From positions 192,765,543-192,829,542 of the forward strand of contig NC_091119.1 of assembly GCF_040183065.1 (NCBI RefSeq): a stretch of DNA of 64,000 nt. The letters run 5' to 3'. Position 1 is the first letter of the stretch. Every line of letters begins with the position of its first letter. Both the position numbers and the translations under genes were made by a program. Positions 35,650 to 47,365 of the stretch are shown piece by piece. This stretch comes from Periplaneta americana. Lineage: Eukaryota; Arthropoda; Insecta; Blattodea; Blattidae. The notes beneath the pieces are model-generated. The model saw nothing but the letters and a program-made list of their open reading frames with translations, did no database searches and was not told where the DNA came from.

Positions 35650-37162
35650 GGATTACATATGTAATCCATACAGAATTGGAATACATATGTAATCCACACA
35701 GAATTGGATTACATATGTAATCCACACAGAATTGGAATACATATGTAATCCACACAGAATTGGAATACATATATAATCCACACAGAATTGGAATACATAT
35801 GTAATCCACATAGAATTGGGTTACATATGTAATCCACACAGAATTGGGTTACATATGTAATCCACACAGAATTGGATTACATATGTAATGCACACTGAAT
35901 TGGGTTACATATGTAATCCACACAGAATTGGGTTACATATGTAATCCACAAAGAATTGGGTTACATATGTAATCCACACAGAATTGGATTACATATGTAA
36001 TCCACACAGAATTGGGTTACATATGTAATCCACACAGAATTGGAATACGTATGTAATCCACACAGAATTGGATTACATATGTAATCCACACAGAACTGGG
36101 TAACATATTTAATCCCCACAGAATTGGATTACATATGTAATCCACACAGAATTGGATTACATATGTAATCCACACAGAATTTGGTTACATGTGTAATCCA
36201 CACAGAATTGGGTTACATATGTAATCCACACAGAATTGGAATACGTATGTAATCTACACAGAATTGGGTAACATATTTAATCCACACAGAATTGGATTAC
36301 ATATGTAATCCACACAGAATTGGATTACATATGTAATCCACACAGAATTTGGTTACATATGTAATCCACACAGAATTGGAATACACAAGTAATCCACACA
36401 GAATTGGATTACACATGTAATCCACACAGAATTGGATTACATATGTAATCCACACCGAATTGGAATACATATGTAATCCACACAGAAATGGAATACATAT
36501 GTAATCCACACAGAATTTGGTTACATATGTAATCCACACAGAATTGGGTTACATATGTAATCCACACAGAATTGGGTTACATATGTAATCCACACAGAAT
36601 TGGATTACATATGTAATCCATACAGAATTGGGTTACATATGTAATCCACACAGAATTGGGTTACATATGTAATCCACACAGAATTGGGTTACGTATGTAA
36701 TCCACACAGAATTGGATTACGTATGTAATCCACACATAATTGGGTAACGTATGTAATCCACACAGAATTGGGTTACATATGTAATCCACACAGAATTGGA
36801 TTACATATGTAATCCACACAGAATTGGATTACATATGTAATCCACACAGAATTGGATTACATATGTAATCCACACAGAATTTGGTTACATATGTAATCCA
36901 CACAGAATTGGAATACATATGTTACATATGTAATCCACACAGAATTGGGTTACATATGTAATCCACACAGAATTGGAATACGTATGTAATCCACACAGAA
37001 TTGGAATACATATGTAATTCACACAGAATTGGATTACATATGTAATGCACACAGAATTGGGTTACATATGTAATCCACACAGAATTGGGTTACATATGTA
37101 ATCCACACAGAATTGGAACACATATGTAATCCACACAGAATTAGATTACATATGTAATCCAC
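35650..37162 (+). repeat. 28-bp minisatellite with an 18-bp palindrome per unit, left copy
   Basis: About 54 units. Each is GGATTACATATGTAATCC followed by ACACAGAATT. The first 18 bases are a perfect palindrome centred on CATATG. Many units keep it. Others carry GGAATAC or GGGTTAC in the first half-site, while the second half-site GTAATCC is nearly constant. Because 28 is not a multiple of 3, the minus-strand frames cycle through CGLHMYSNSVWITYV-type repeats. These are not genes. One partial unit at about 36,925 (ATGTTACATATG) marks an old deletion. This arm has three consecutive identical units at about 36,788-36,875 where the mirror has two. Confidence 0.97.
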
Positions 37163-40100
37163 AAAACTCCGGGTTCTGTTTCGCAAACTCCGGGGTTCGG
37201 TTTCCTTACTCCGGGTCCCGAGAACCAAACTCCAGGTACAGGGTCCCAAATTTCGTCTCACGGATCCCAAACTCCGGGTCCTGATACTTAAAATCCGGGT
37301 TCCGTGTGCCAAACTCCGGGTTCCGGTACCAAAACTCCGGGTTCTGGTTCACATATTCCGGGTTCCGGTTCCATAACTCTGGTTCCGGTTCACAAACTCC
37401 GGGTACAGTTTCACAAACCCCGGGTTCCGGTTCACAAACTCCGGGTTACGGTTCAAAACTCCGGGTTCCGGTTCCAAAACTCCGGCTACCGGTTCACAAA
37501 CTCCGGGTTCCGGTTCCAAAACTCAGAGTTCAGGTTCCCAAATTCCACCTTCCGGATCCCAAACTCCGGGTCCTGAGACTTAAATTCCGCGTTCCGGGTG
37601 CCAAATTCCGGGTTCCTGTTCCAAAACTCCGGGTTCCGGTTCCAAAACTCTGGGTTACGGTTCACAAACTCTGGATTCCGGTTCCAAAACTCCGGGTTCC
37701 TGTTCACAAAATCCGGGTTCCGGTTCAAAACTCTGGGTTCCGCTTCACAAACTCCGGGTTCCGGTTCCAATACTCTGGGTTCCGGTTCACAAACTCCGGG
37801 TTCTGGTTCCAATACTCCGGGTTCCGGTTCACAAACTCCGGGTTCCGTTCCCGGTTCACAAACTCCGGGTTGCGGTTCACAAATTCCGGGTTCCGGTTCC
37901 AAAACTCAGGGTTCCGGTTTCCAAATTCCACCTTCCGGATCCCAAACTCCGGGTCCTGAGACATAAATTCCGAGTTCCGGGTGCCAAATTACGGGTTCCG
38001 GTTCCAAAACTCCGGGTTCCGTTTCACAAACTCCGGGTTCCGCTTCCAAAACACCGGGTTCCTGTTCACAAACTCCGGGTTCCGGTTCAAAACTCCGGGT
38101 TGCGGTTTACAAACTCCGGGTTCCGGTTCCAAAAGTCAGGGTTCCGGGTCCCAAATTCCACATTCCGGTTCCAATACTCCGGGTTCCGGTTCCAAAACTC
38201 CGGGTTCCAGTTCCAAAACTTCTGGTTCCGGTTCCAAAACTCAGTTTTCCGGTTCCCAAATTCCGCCTTCCGTATCCCAAACTCCGGGTCCTGAGACTTA
38301 AACTCCGTGTTCCGCGTGCCAAATTCCGGGTTCCGGTTCCAAAACCCCGGGTTCCCGTTCACAAACTCTGGGTTCCGGTTCAAAACTCCGGGTTCCTGTT
38401 CACAAACTCCGGGCTCCGGTTCCAAAACTCAGAGATCAGGTTCCCAAATTCCACCTTCCGGATGCCAAACTCCGGGTCCTGAGACTTAAATTCCGCGTTC
38501 CGGGTGCCAAATTCCGGGTTCCTGTTCCAAAACTCCGGGTTCCGGTTCCAAAACTCCGGGTCACGGTTCACAAACTCCGGGTTCCGGGTACAAAACTCCG
38601 GGTTCCTGTACACAAACTCCGGGTTCCGGTTCGAAACTCCGGGTTCCGGTTCACAAACTCCGGGTTCCGGTTCACAGACTCCGGTTCCCGGTTCACAAAC
38701 TCCTGGTTCCGGTTCCAAAACTCAGGGTTCCGGTTTCCAAATTCCACCTTCCGGATCCCAAACTCCGGGTCCTGAGACTTAAATTCCGGGTTCCGGGTGC
38801 CAAATTACGGGTTCCGGTTCCAAAACTCCGGGTGCCGGTTCACAAACTCCGGCTTCCAGTTCTAAACACCGGGTTCCTCTTCACAAACCCCGGGTTCCGG
38901 TTCAAAACTCAGGGTTACGGTTCAAAACTCCGGGTTCCTGTTCCAAATCTCCGGGTTCCTGTTCACAATCTCCGGGTTCCTGCTCACAAACTCCGGGTTC
39001 CGGTTCCAAACTCCGGGTTCCGGTTCACAAACTCCGGGTTCTAGTTCCAAAACTCCGGGTTCCGGTTCCAAAACTCAGGGTTCCGGTTTCCAAATTCCAC
39101 CTTCCGGATCCCAAACTCCGGGTCATGACTTAAATTCCGGGTTCCACTTAAAATCCGGTTTCCGGGTGCCAAATTACGGGTTCCGGTACCAAAACTCCGG
39201 GTTCCGGTTCGAAACTCCGGGTTCCGGTTCACAAACTCCGGGTTCCGGTTCACAGACTCCGGTTCCCGGTTCACAAACTCCTGGTTCCGGTTCCAAAACT
39301 CAGGGTTCCGGTTTCCAAATTCCACCTTCCGGATCCCAAACTCCGGGTCCTGAGACTTAAATTCCGGGTTCCGGGTGCCAAATTACGGGTTCCGGTTCCA
39401 AAACTACGGGTGCCGGTTCACAAACTCCGGCTTCCAGTTCTAAACACCGGGTTCCTCTTCACAAACCCCGGGTTCCGGTTCAAAACTCCGGGTTACGGTT
39501 CACAAACTCCGGGTTCCTGTTCCAAATCTCCGGGTTCGGTTCACAAACTCCGGGTTCTGTTTCCAAAATTTTTGGGTTCCGGTTCCAAAACTCCGGGTTC
39601 CGATTCACAAACTCCGAGTTCCTGTTCCAAAACTCCTGGTTCCGGTTCGAAAACTCAGTGTTCCGGTACCCAAATTCCGCCTTCCGGATCCCAAACTCCG
39701 GGTCCTGAGACTTAAACTTCGGGTCCCGGGTGCCGAATTCCGGTTTCCGGTTCCAAAACTCCGGATTCAGGTTCACAAACTCCGGGTTCCGGTTAAAAAA
39801 TCCGGGTTCTGGTTCCAAAACTCCGGGTTCTGGTTCCAAAACTCCGGGTTCTAGTTCCAAAACTCCGGGCTCCGGTTCACAAACTCCGGGTTCCGGTTCA
39901 CAAACTCCGGGTTCCGATTCCAAATCTCACGGTTCCGGTTCCCAAATTCCACCGTCCCGATTCCAAACTCCGGGTCCTGAGATTTAAAATCCGGGTTCCG
40001 GGTGCCAAATTCCGTGATCCGGTTCCAAAACTCCGGGATCCTGTTCCAAAACTCCGGGTTCCGGTTTCAAAACTCCGGTTTCCGGTTCACAAACTCCGGG

Positions 40101-40505
40101 TTCCTGTTCACAAACTCCGGGTTCCAGTTCACAAAGTCCGGGTTCCGGTTCCAAAATTCCGTGTTCCGGTTTCCAAATTGCGGGTTCCTGTCCACAAACT
40201 CCGGGTTCCGGTCTCCATTATCCGGATTTTTATCCGAAAATGCGGGTTCCAAATCCGGGTTCCGGTCTCCAAAAACCGCGGTTCCTTAACTCCGGGTTAA
40301 GGTTCCAAAACTCCAGGTTCCTGTTCCCAAACGCTGATTACCGGTCCAAATCTCCGGCTCCCAATCTCCGGATTTCAGTTCCGAAAATCCCGGTCCGAAA
40401 CACCTGGTTCCGGATCCAAACCTCCGGGTTCCGTGTGACAAACTGCTAGTTCCGGGTTCCAGGGTCCGGGTTCCGTTCTCAAATTCCGTGTTCCGGGTCA
40501 CAAAC
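37163..40505 (+). repeat. 21-bp minisatellite with irregular higher-order repeats, left copy
   Basis: Units of 21 bp built on CTCCGGGTTCCGGTTC plus CAAAA or ACAAA run for 3.3 kb and start abruptly after the 28-bp array. A marker unit containing CCGGATCCCAAACTCCGGG, followed by TCCTGAGACTTAAATTCC, returns about every 190-400 bp, giving an irregular higher-order repeat. Since 21 is divisible by 3, all frames read as heptapeptides (NSGFRFQ, TPGSGSK, KLRVPVP; PEFWNRN on the other strand). This yields spurious frames up to 217 codons. Degeneration increases toward 40.5 kb. CpG dinucleotides occur in nearly every unit. Confidence 0.96.
38616..39538 (+). repeat. ~345-bp patch duplicated 578 bp apart, left arm only
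   Basis: 38,616-38,960 is nearly repeated at 39,194-39,538. Shared unusual units include GGTTCGAAACTCC (38,631 and 39,209), CACAGACTCCGGTTCCCGG, and GGCTTCCAGTTCTAAACACC. The first copy has a match in the right arm at about 43,036-43,380. The second copy has no match at the mirror position. Palindrome symmetry breaks at about 39,203, just inside the start of the second copy. This fits a local duplication, conversion or template-switch event in one arm. Confidence 0.8.
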
Positions 40506-41916
40506 TAAAAAAAATAAAAAACAAAAAAATTGCAAAAATTAAATTTTCAAAAATTATTTAAAAAAAAAACAATCTTTTCGAAAAACATTTAAATAGAAGA
40601 AAAATTCCAAAAAAATTCACAAAAAAAATTTTAAAAGTTTTCAAAAAATTTTGAAAAACTTAAAATAATAAAGTTTTCGACCAATTTTTTTCAAAAGAAA
40701 TTCAAAAAAAAAATTAAAAGAGAAGATTATAAATAAAAATTAAAAAAAAAACAATTTCAGAAAAATCAAAAATACAATTTTCGAAAAAATTATAAGTTTT
40801 TCAAAAAAATTTCAAGAAAAGATTTCAAAAAAAATTTTCAAAAAATATAAAATGAAATTTAAAACAAAATCTACAAAAAAAAGAAATTTTAAAAAACCTT
40901 CAATAATAAACTTAAAAATTTCGAAAAAATTTTTCAACAAAAATATTTTCAAAGAATTTTAAAATAATTTTAAAAAAATTTTCAAAAAAAAAATAATAAA
41001 AAGATATTTAAAAATATTTAAAAAAAAAATTCAAAAAAAAATTTTCAAAAAAATTATTTCAAAAAAATTTTCAAAAAATTTAAAATGCAATTAAAAAAAA
41101 AGTAAAAAAAATAAATAGTTAAAAAAATGAAATATTTCGAAAAAAAAAAAAAAAAAAATATTTTCAGAAAAAAATTCCAAAAATAAATCAAAAAATAAAA
41201 AAAATTGTCAATAATAAAAAAAATTTGAAATGAATTTTTTTTAATTTAATGAATTTAATATATAAAAACAAAACATTTAAAAAAAAGTTCTGAAATTTCT
41301 TTTATATTTTTTTGAAAACTTTTTAGCAATTTTTTTTTATATTTAATTTAATTTCTTTCTTTAATTATTTTCTAATTTTTGTTAAATTTTTTACAAATTT
41401 TTTTCGAAAAATTTTTCTGAAAATTAATTTTTTTGAAAATGTTATATCGATTTTTTTTTAAATTGTTTAACTTTTTAAATTTTTTGATTTTTTTTAAATT
41501 TTATTTTAAATATTTTGAAAAATTTTTTTATATATTTTCTTTAATTTTTTTCTCGAATTTTTTTTAATTTTTTTTAATTTTTTTAAATTTCTTTTGTTTC
41601 CTTTTTTGAAGATTTTTTTATATTTTTGAAAATTTTTTGAAAGCTTTTTTGAAATTTTTTTGAAAACTTTTTAATTTTTTTCAAAATTATATTTTTAATT
41701 TTTCTGAATTTTTTTTTATTTTTATTTATTTCTTTTTCTGCAACTTATTTTTTAAATTTTCTTTTGAAAAAAAAATTTGAAAAATATTTTTAGTTTTTCA
41801 AAATTTTTTTTGCAAAATTTTTTTGGAGTTTTTTATTTTATAAATGTTTTTCGAAAGATTGTTTTTAAAATAGTTTTTGAAAATTTAGTATTTGCAAATT
41901 TTTTTTAATTTTTTTA
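40506..41916. repeat. AT-rich palindrome core with strand-asymmetric halves
   Basis: Nearly pure A and T with few C or G. The left half (to about 41,215) is A-rich on the plus strand and the right half is T-rich. The outer ends are reverse complements with changes: left CAAACTAAAAAAAATAAAAA, AAATTTTCAAAAATTA and CAATCTTTTCGAAAAACATT correspond to right AATTTTTTTAGTTTG, TAGTTTTTGAAAATTTAGTA and AATGTTTTTCGAAAGATTG. The symmetry axis is thus near 41,211. No coding sequence. Such poly(dA:dT)-rich DNA is usually nucleosome-poor and difficult to sequence, so read support is least certain here. Confidence 0.9.
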
Positions 41917-44833
41917 GTTTGTGAACCGGAACACGGAATTTGGGACCGGAACCCGGACTCTGGAACCCGGAACTAGCAGTTTGTGACACGCAACCCGGAG
42001 TTTTTGATCAGGAACCAGGTGTTTCGGACTGGAATTTTCGGAACTGTAACCCGGAGTTTTGGACCCGGGTTTTGGAACAGGAAACCGGCGTTTGGGAACA
42101 GAAACCCGGAGTTTGGGGACCGGAACCCGGAGTTTGGGAACCCTAACCCTGAGTTTTGGAAAAGGAACCAAGAGTTTTTGAAGCGGAACCCGGAGTTTAT
42201 GAACCGGAACCCGGAGTTTTGGAACAGGAACCCGGAGTTCTGGAACCGAAACCCGGAATTTAGCACCCCGAACCCGGAGTTTAAATCTTAGAACCCGGAG
42301 TTTGGGATCGGGAAGGTGGAATTTGGGAACCAGAACCATGAATTTTGAAACCGGAACCGTGAGATTTGGAACCGGAAACAGGAGTTTTGGAAACGGAACC
42401 CGGAGTTTGTGAACCGGAACCCGGAGTTTTGGAACCGGAGCCCGGAGTTTGTAAACCGGAAGCCGGAGTTTTGGAACCGGAAAACGGAATTTGGCACCCG
42501 GAACACAGAGTTTAAGTCTCAGGACCCGGAGTTTGGGATACGGAAGGCGGAATTTGGGAAACGGAAAACTGAGCTTTGGAACCGGAACCAGAAATTTTGG
42601 AACTGGAACCCGGAGTTTTGGAACCGGAACCCGCAGTTTTCGAACCGGGTGGAATTTGGGAACCGTAACCCTGAATTTTGGAAACGGAACCCGGAGTTTG
42701 TGAACCGCAACCCGGAGTTTTGAAACGGAACCCGGAGTTTGTGAACAGGAACGCGGTGTTTTGGAACCGGAACCCGGAATTTGTGATCCGGAACCCGGAG
42801 TTTTGGTACCGGAACCCGTAATTTGGCACCCGGAAACCGGATTTTAAGTGGAACCCGGAATTTAAGTCATGACCCGGAGTTTGGGATCCGGAAGGTGGAA
42901 TTTGGAAACCGGAACCCTGAGTTTTGGAACCGGAACCCGGAGTTTTGGAACTAGAACCCGGAGTTTGTGAACCGGAACCCGGAGTTTGGAACCGGAACCC
43001 GGAGTTTGTGAGCAGGAACCCGGAGATTGTGAACAGGAACCCGGAGATTTGGAACAGGAACCCGGAGTTTGTGAACCGTAACCCGGAGTTTTGAACCGGA
43101 ACCCGGGGTTTGTGAAGAGGAACCCGGTGTTTAGAACTGGAAGCCGGAGTTTGTGAACCGGCACCCGGAGTTTTGGAACCGGAACCCGTAATTTGGCACC
43201 CGGAACCCGGAATTTAAGTCTCAGGACCCGGAGTTTGGGATCCGGAAGGTGGAATTTGGAAACCGGAACCCTGAGTTTTGGAACCGGAACCAGGAGTTTG
43301 TGAACCGGGAACCGGAGTCTGTGAACCGGAACCCGGAGTTTGTGAACCGGAACCCGGAGTTTCGAACCGGAACCCGGAGTTTGTGTACAGGAACCCGGAG
43401 TTTTGTACCCGGAACCCGGAGTTTGTGAACCGTGACCCGGAGTTTTGGAACCGGAACCCGGAGTTTTGGAACAGGAACCCGGAATTTGGCACCCGGAACG
43501 CGGAATTTAAGTCTCAGGACCCGGAGTTTGGCATCCGGAAGGTGGAATTTGGGAACCTGATCTCTGAGTTTTGGAACCGGAGCCCGGAGTTTGTGAACAG
43601 GAACCCGGAGTTTTGAACCGGAACCCAGAGTTTGTGAACGGGAACCCGGGGTTTTGGAACCGGAACCCGGAATTTGGCACGCGGAACACGGAGTTTAAGT
43701 CTCAGGACCCGGAGTTTGGGATACGGAAGGCGGAATTTGGGAACCGGAAAACTGAGTTTTGGAACCGGAACCAGAAGTTTTGGAACTGGAACCCGGAGTT
43801 TTGGAACCGGAACCCGGAGTATTGGAACCGGAATGTGGAATTTGGGACCCGGAACCCTGACTTTTGGAACCGGAACCCGGAGTTTGTAAACCGCAACCCG
43901 GAGTTTTGAACCGGAACCCGGAGTTTGTGAACAGGAACCCGGTGTTTTGGAAGCGGAACCCGGAGTTTGTGAAACGGAACCCGGAGTTTTGGAACCGGAA
44001 CCCGTAATTTGGCACCCGGAACTCGGAATTTATGTCTCAGGACCCGGAGTTTGGGATCCGGAAGGTGGAATTTGGAAACCGGAACCCTGAGTTTTGGAAC
44101 CGGAACCCGGAATTTGTGAACCGCAACCCGGAGTTTGTGAACCGGGAACGGAACCCGGAGTTTGTGAACCGGAACCCGGAGTATTGGAACCAGAACCCGG
44201 AGTTTGTGAACCGGAACCCGGAGTATTGGAACCGGAACCCGGAGTTTGTGAAGCGGAACCCAGAGTTTTGAACCGGAACCCGGATTTTGTGAACAGGAAC
44301 CCGGAGTTTTGGAACCGGAATCCAGAGTTTGTGAACCGTAACCCAGAGTTTTGGAACCGGAACCCGGAGTTTTGGAACAGGAACCCGGAATTTGGCACCC
44401 GGAACGCGGAATTTAAGTCTCAGGACCCGGAGTTTGGGATCCGGAAGGTGGAATTTGGGAACCTGAACTCTGAGTTTTGGAACCGGAACCCGGAGTTTGT
44501 GAACCGGTAGCCGGAGTTTTGGAACCGGAACCCGGAGTTTTGAACCGTAACCCGGAGTTTGTGAACCGGAACCCGGGGTTTGTGAAACTGTACCCGGAGT
44601 TTGTGAACCGGAACCAGAGTTATGGAACCGGAACCCGGAATATGTGAACCAGAACCCGGAGTTTTGGTACCGGAACCCGGAGTTTGGCACACGGAACCCG
44701 GATTTTAAGTATCAGGACCCGGAGTTTGGGATCCGTGAGACGAAATTTGGGACCCTGTACCTGGAGTTTGGTTCTCGGGACCCGGAGTAAGGAAACCGAA
44801 CCCCGGAGTTTGCGAAACAGAACCCGGAGTTTT
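41917..44833 (-). repeat. 21-bp minisatellite, right copy
   Basis: Reverse-complement counterpart of 37,163-40,505. From about 42,793 to 44,833 it is nearly identical to 37,163-39,203 read backward (position sum 81,996). From 41,917 to 42,792 it is related but diverged. For example, the unit containing GTCCGAAACACCTGGTTCC and CAAACTGCTAGTTCCGGG is recognisable in both arms, with about one difference per ten bases by eye. It is about 430 bp shorter than the left copy, largely because the extra patch at 39.2-39.5 kb is absent. Confidence 0.95.
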
Positions 44834-46318
44834 GTGGATTACATATGTAATCTAATTCTGTGTGGATTACATATGTGTTCCAATTCTGTGTGGATTACAT
44901 ATGTAACCCAATTCTGTGTGGATTACATATGTAACCCAATTCTGTGTGCATTACATATGTAATCCAATTCTGTGTGAATTACATATGTATTCCAATTCTG
45001 TGTGGATTACATACGTATTCCAATTCTGTGTGGATTACATATGTAACCCAATTCTGTGTGGATTACATATGTAACATATGTATTCCAATTCTGTGTGGAT
45101 TACATATGTAACCAAATTCTGTGTGGATTACATATGTAATCCAATTCTGTGTGGATTACATATGTAATCCAATTCTGTGTGGATTACATATGTAACCCAA
45201 TTCTGTGTGGATTACATACGTTACCCAATTATGTGTGGATTACATACGTAATCCAATTCTGTGTGGATTACATACGTAACCCAATTCTGTGTGGATTACA
45301 TATGTAACCCAATTCTGTGTGGATTACATATGTAACCCAATTCTGTATGGATTACATATGTAATCCAATTCTGTGTGGATTACATATGTAACCCAATTCT
45401 GTGTGGATTACATATGTAACCCAATTCTGTGTGGATTACATATGTAACCAAATTCTGTGTGGATTACATATGTATTCCATTTCTGTGTGGATTACATATG
45501 TATTCCAATTCGGTGTGGATTACATATGTAATCCAATTCTGTGTGGATTACATGTGTAATCCAATTCTGTGTGGATTACTTGTGTATTCCAATTCTGTGT
45601 GGATTACATATGTAACCAAATTCTGTGTGGATTACATATGTAATCCAATTCTGTGTGGATTACATATGTAATCCAATTCTGTGTGGATTAAATATGTTAC
45701 CCAATTCTGTGTAGATTACATACGTATTCCAATTCTGTGTGGATTACATATGTAACCCAATTCTGTGTGGATTACACATGTAACCAAATTCTGTGTGGAT
45801 TACATATGTAATCCAATTCTGTGTGGATTACATATGTAATCCAATTCTGTGGGGATTAAATATGTTACCCAGTTCTGTGTGGATTACATATGTAATCCAA
45901 TTCTGTGTGGATTACATACGTATTCCAATTCTGTGTGGATTACATATGTAACCCAATTCTGTGTGGATTACATATGTAATCCAATTCTGTGTGGATTACA
46001 TATGTAACCCAATTCTTTGTGGATTACATATGTAACCCAATTCTGTGTGGATTACATATGTAACCCAATTCAGTGTGCATTACATATGTAATCCAATTCT
46101 GTGTGGATTACATATGTAACCCAATTCTGTGTGGATTACATATGTAACCCAATTCTATGTGGATTACATATGTATTCCAATTCTGTGTGGATTATATATG
46201 TATTCCAATTCTGTGTGGATTACATATGTATTCCAATTCTGTGTGGATTACATATGTAATCCAATTCTGTGTGGATTACATATGTATTCCAATTCTGTAT
46301 GGATTACATATGTAATCC
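44834..46318 (-). repeat. 28-bp minisatellite, right copy
   Basis: About 53 units of the reverse-complement repeat (AATTCTGTGTGGATTACATA). The order of unit variants mirrors the left copy unit by unit, including the partial unit at about 45,070 (ATGTAACATATG). The exception is one missing unit in the run of identical units at about 45,120-45,180. Because unit order is preserved, the arms separated or were last converted recently relative to minisatellite turnover. Confidence 0.96.
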
Positions 46319-46326
46319 AAATCTGA

Positions 46327-46577
46327 CTGAGACAAAAGTAATCCACTCATGTTTATTAAGTCACCACATCGTTATAGATGAGGATAGCGTGAATAGAGTA
46401 TATATCCTTTTAGAGTGGATTTCAGATGTAATCCAATTCTGTGTGGATGCATTTCTGTGTGGAATATAAATGTAATTGAAATTGGTGTGAAAGACAAAAG
46501 TAATCCACTGCTGTTCATTAAGTCACCACAACGGTATCGATGATAGTGTGAATAGAGTATATGTTTTTTGAGTGGAT
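46327..46577 (-). repeat. Diverged direct duplication, right copy
   Basis: Mirror of 35,391-35,640. Two segments share AAAAGTAATCCACT, a TTAAGTCACCACA block and GTGAATAGAGTATAT in order, about 158 bp apart. No coding content. The following 46,578-46,766 is AT-rich spacer. Confidence 0.8.
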
Positions 46578-46766
46578 TACATTATGTAACTCAAATCTCA
46601 GTGGAAGGCAAATGTAATCCTTTAAATGATACACATGATATAGTCTATACATTTCCTGTCATTTGTGCATAAAATAATTGTAAACTGTTTGCCAAAAAAA
46701 ATTGAGAATTAGTAATATCTGAAGATAGTAATTATACAATTGAAATTTTTTGTGAATCAATTTGTT

Positions 46767-47365
46767 GTGAAGAGTGATTTTTTGAGTGACGTGGGAGTGT
46801 TTAACATTGACGTAGGACTTACAAGAGTGATTTGGGGGTAACTTGAGTGTGAATCGAGAGTGACTTAAGGGTGACTCAAGACTGACTTGAGTGATTAAAG
46901 TGTGACTTGGGAGTGTTGTAACATTAATTTGGAAGTGATTTGGGAATAAATCGAGATTGACTTCGGAGTGAATGAAGAGTGACTACGGAGCAAATCGATA
47001 GTGATTTCATACTAAGTTAGGTGTGACTTAGGAGTGAATCGAGAGTCATGTGTGTGTTAACTGATTTATGAGAGTGTATTAAGAATGACACGAGTATGAC
47101 TTGGGAGTGTTTTGAGATTGACTTGAGAGTGACATAAAGATTTGAGAGTGACTCGTGTGCAAATCGAGAATGACTTTTGAGTGACTTAAGAGGGAACCGA
47201 GAGTGATTTGGGAGTGATTTAAGAGTGAATGGGGGTGACTTAATATCGACTCGACAGTGAATGGAAAGTGACTTAAGAGTGATTTGGGAGTGACTTGCAA
47301 GTGTTTAGGATTAACATGAGAGCGACTTAAGAGTGACCTGGGTGTGACTAGAGTGAATTGAGAAT
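46767..47365 (-). repeat. Degenerate 11-bp minisatellite, right copy
   Basis: Mirror of 34,602-35,200. On the plus strand it reads as related CTTGAGAGTGA-type 11-mers. Unit order mirrors the left arm. It starts after AATTTTTTGTGAATC and ends before the low-copy spacer. Confidence 0.9.

Larger units (their letters stand above)
31211..39203 (+). repeat. Left arm of the high-identity palindrome
   Basis: This 8-kb stretch is the reverse complement of about 42,793-50,760. It spans the last two satellite monomers, the orientation flip, the diverged monomer, the exon region and the 11-, 28- and most of the 21-bp minisatellites. Paired positions sum to about 81,996 inside 37 kb, 81,967-81,968 outside the 28-bp array, and 81,970-81,971 outside 32.8 kb. 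The shifts are explained by one extra 28-bp unit on the left and a 3-bp indel near 32,857. Other differences noticed by eye are G/C at 33,370, C/G at 34,566, one or more near 37,770, and small changes near 38,910-38,930. I did not count exhaustively. Confidence 0.92.

Noticed and set aside
36297..36539. Cys/Tyr/Ile-rich ORFs (CGLHMYSNSVWITYV repeats) as membrane or cysteine-rich peptides
   Set aside because: They are minus-strand readings of the 28-bp minisatellite. Register cycles every three units and the same peptides arise in both mirror arms.
37306..37959. 217-codon ORF of NSGFRFQ-type heptapeptides as an antigen-like or silk-like repeat protein
   Set aside because: A 21-bp unit opens several frames on both strands simultaneously. 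Each higher-order marker unit tends to end the frame with TAA, and frames shift between units. No promoter, signal peptide or splice structure is seen.
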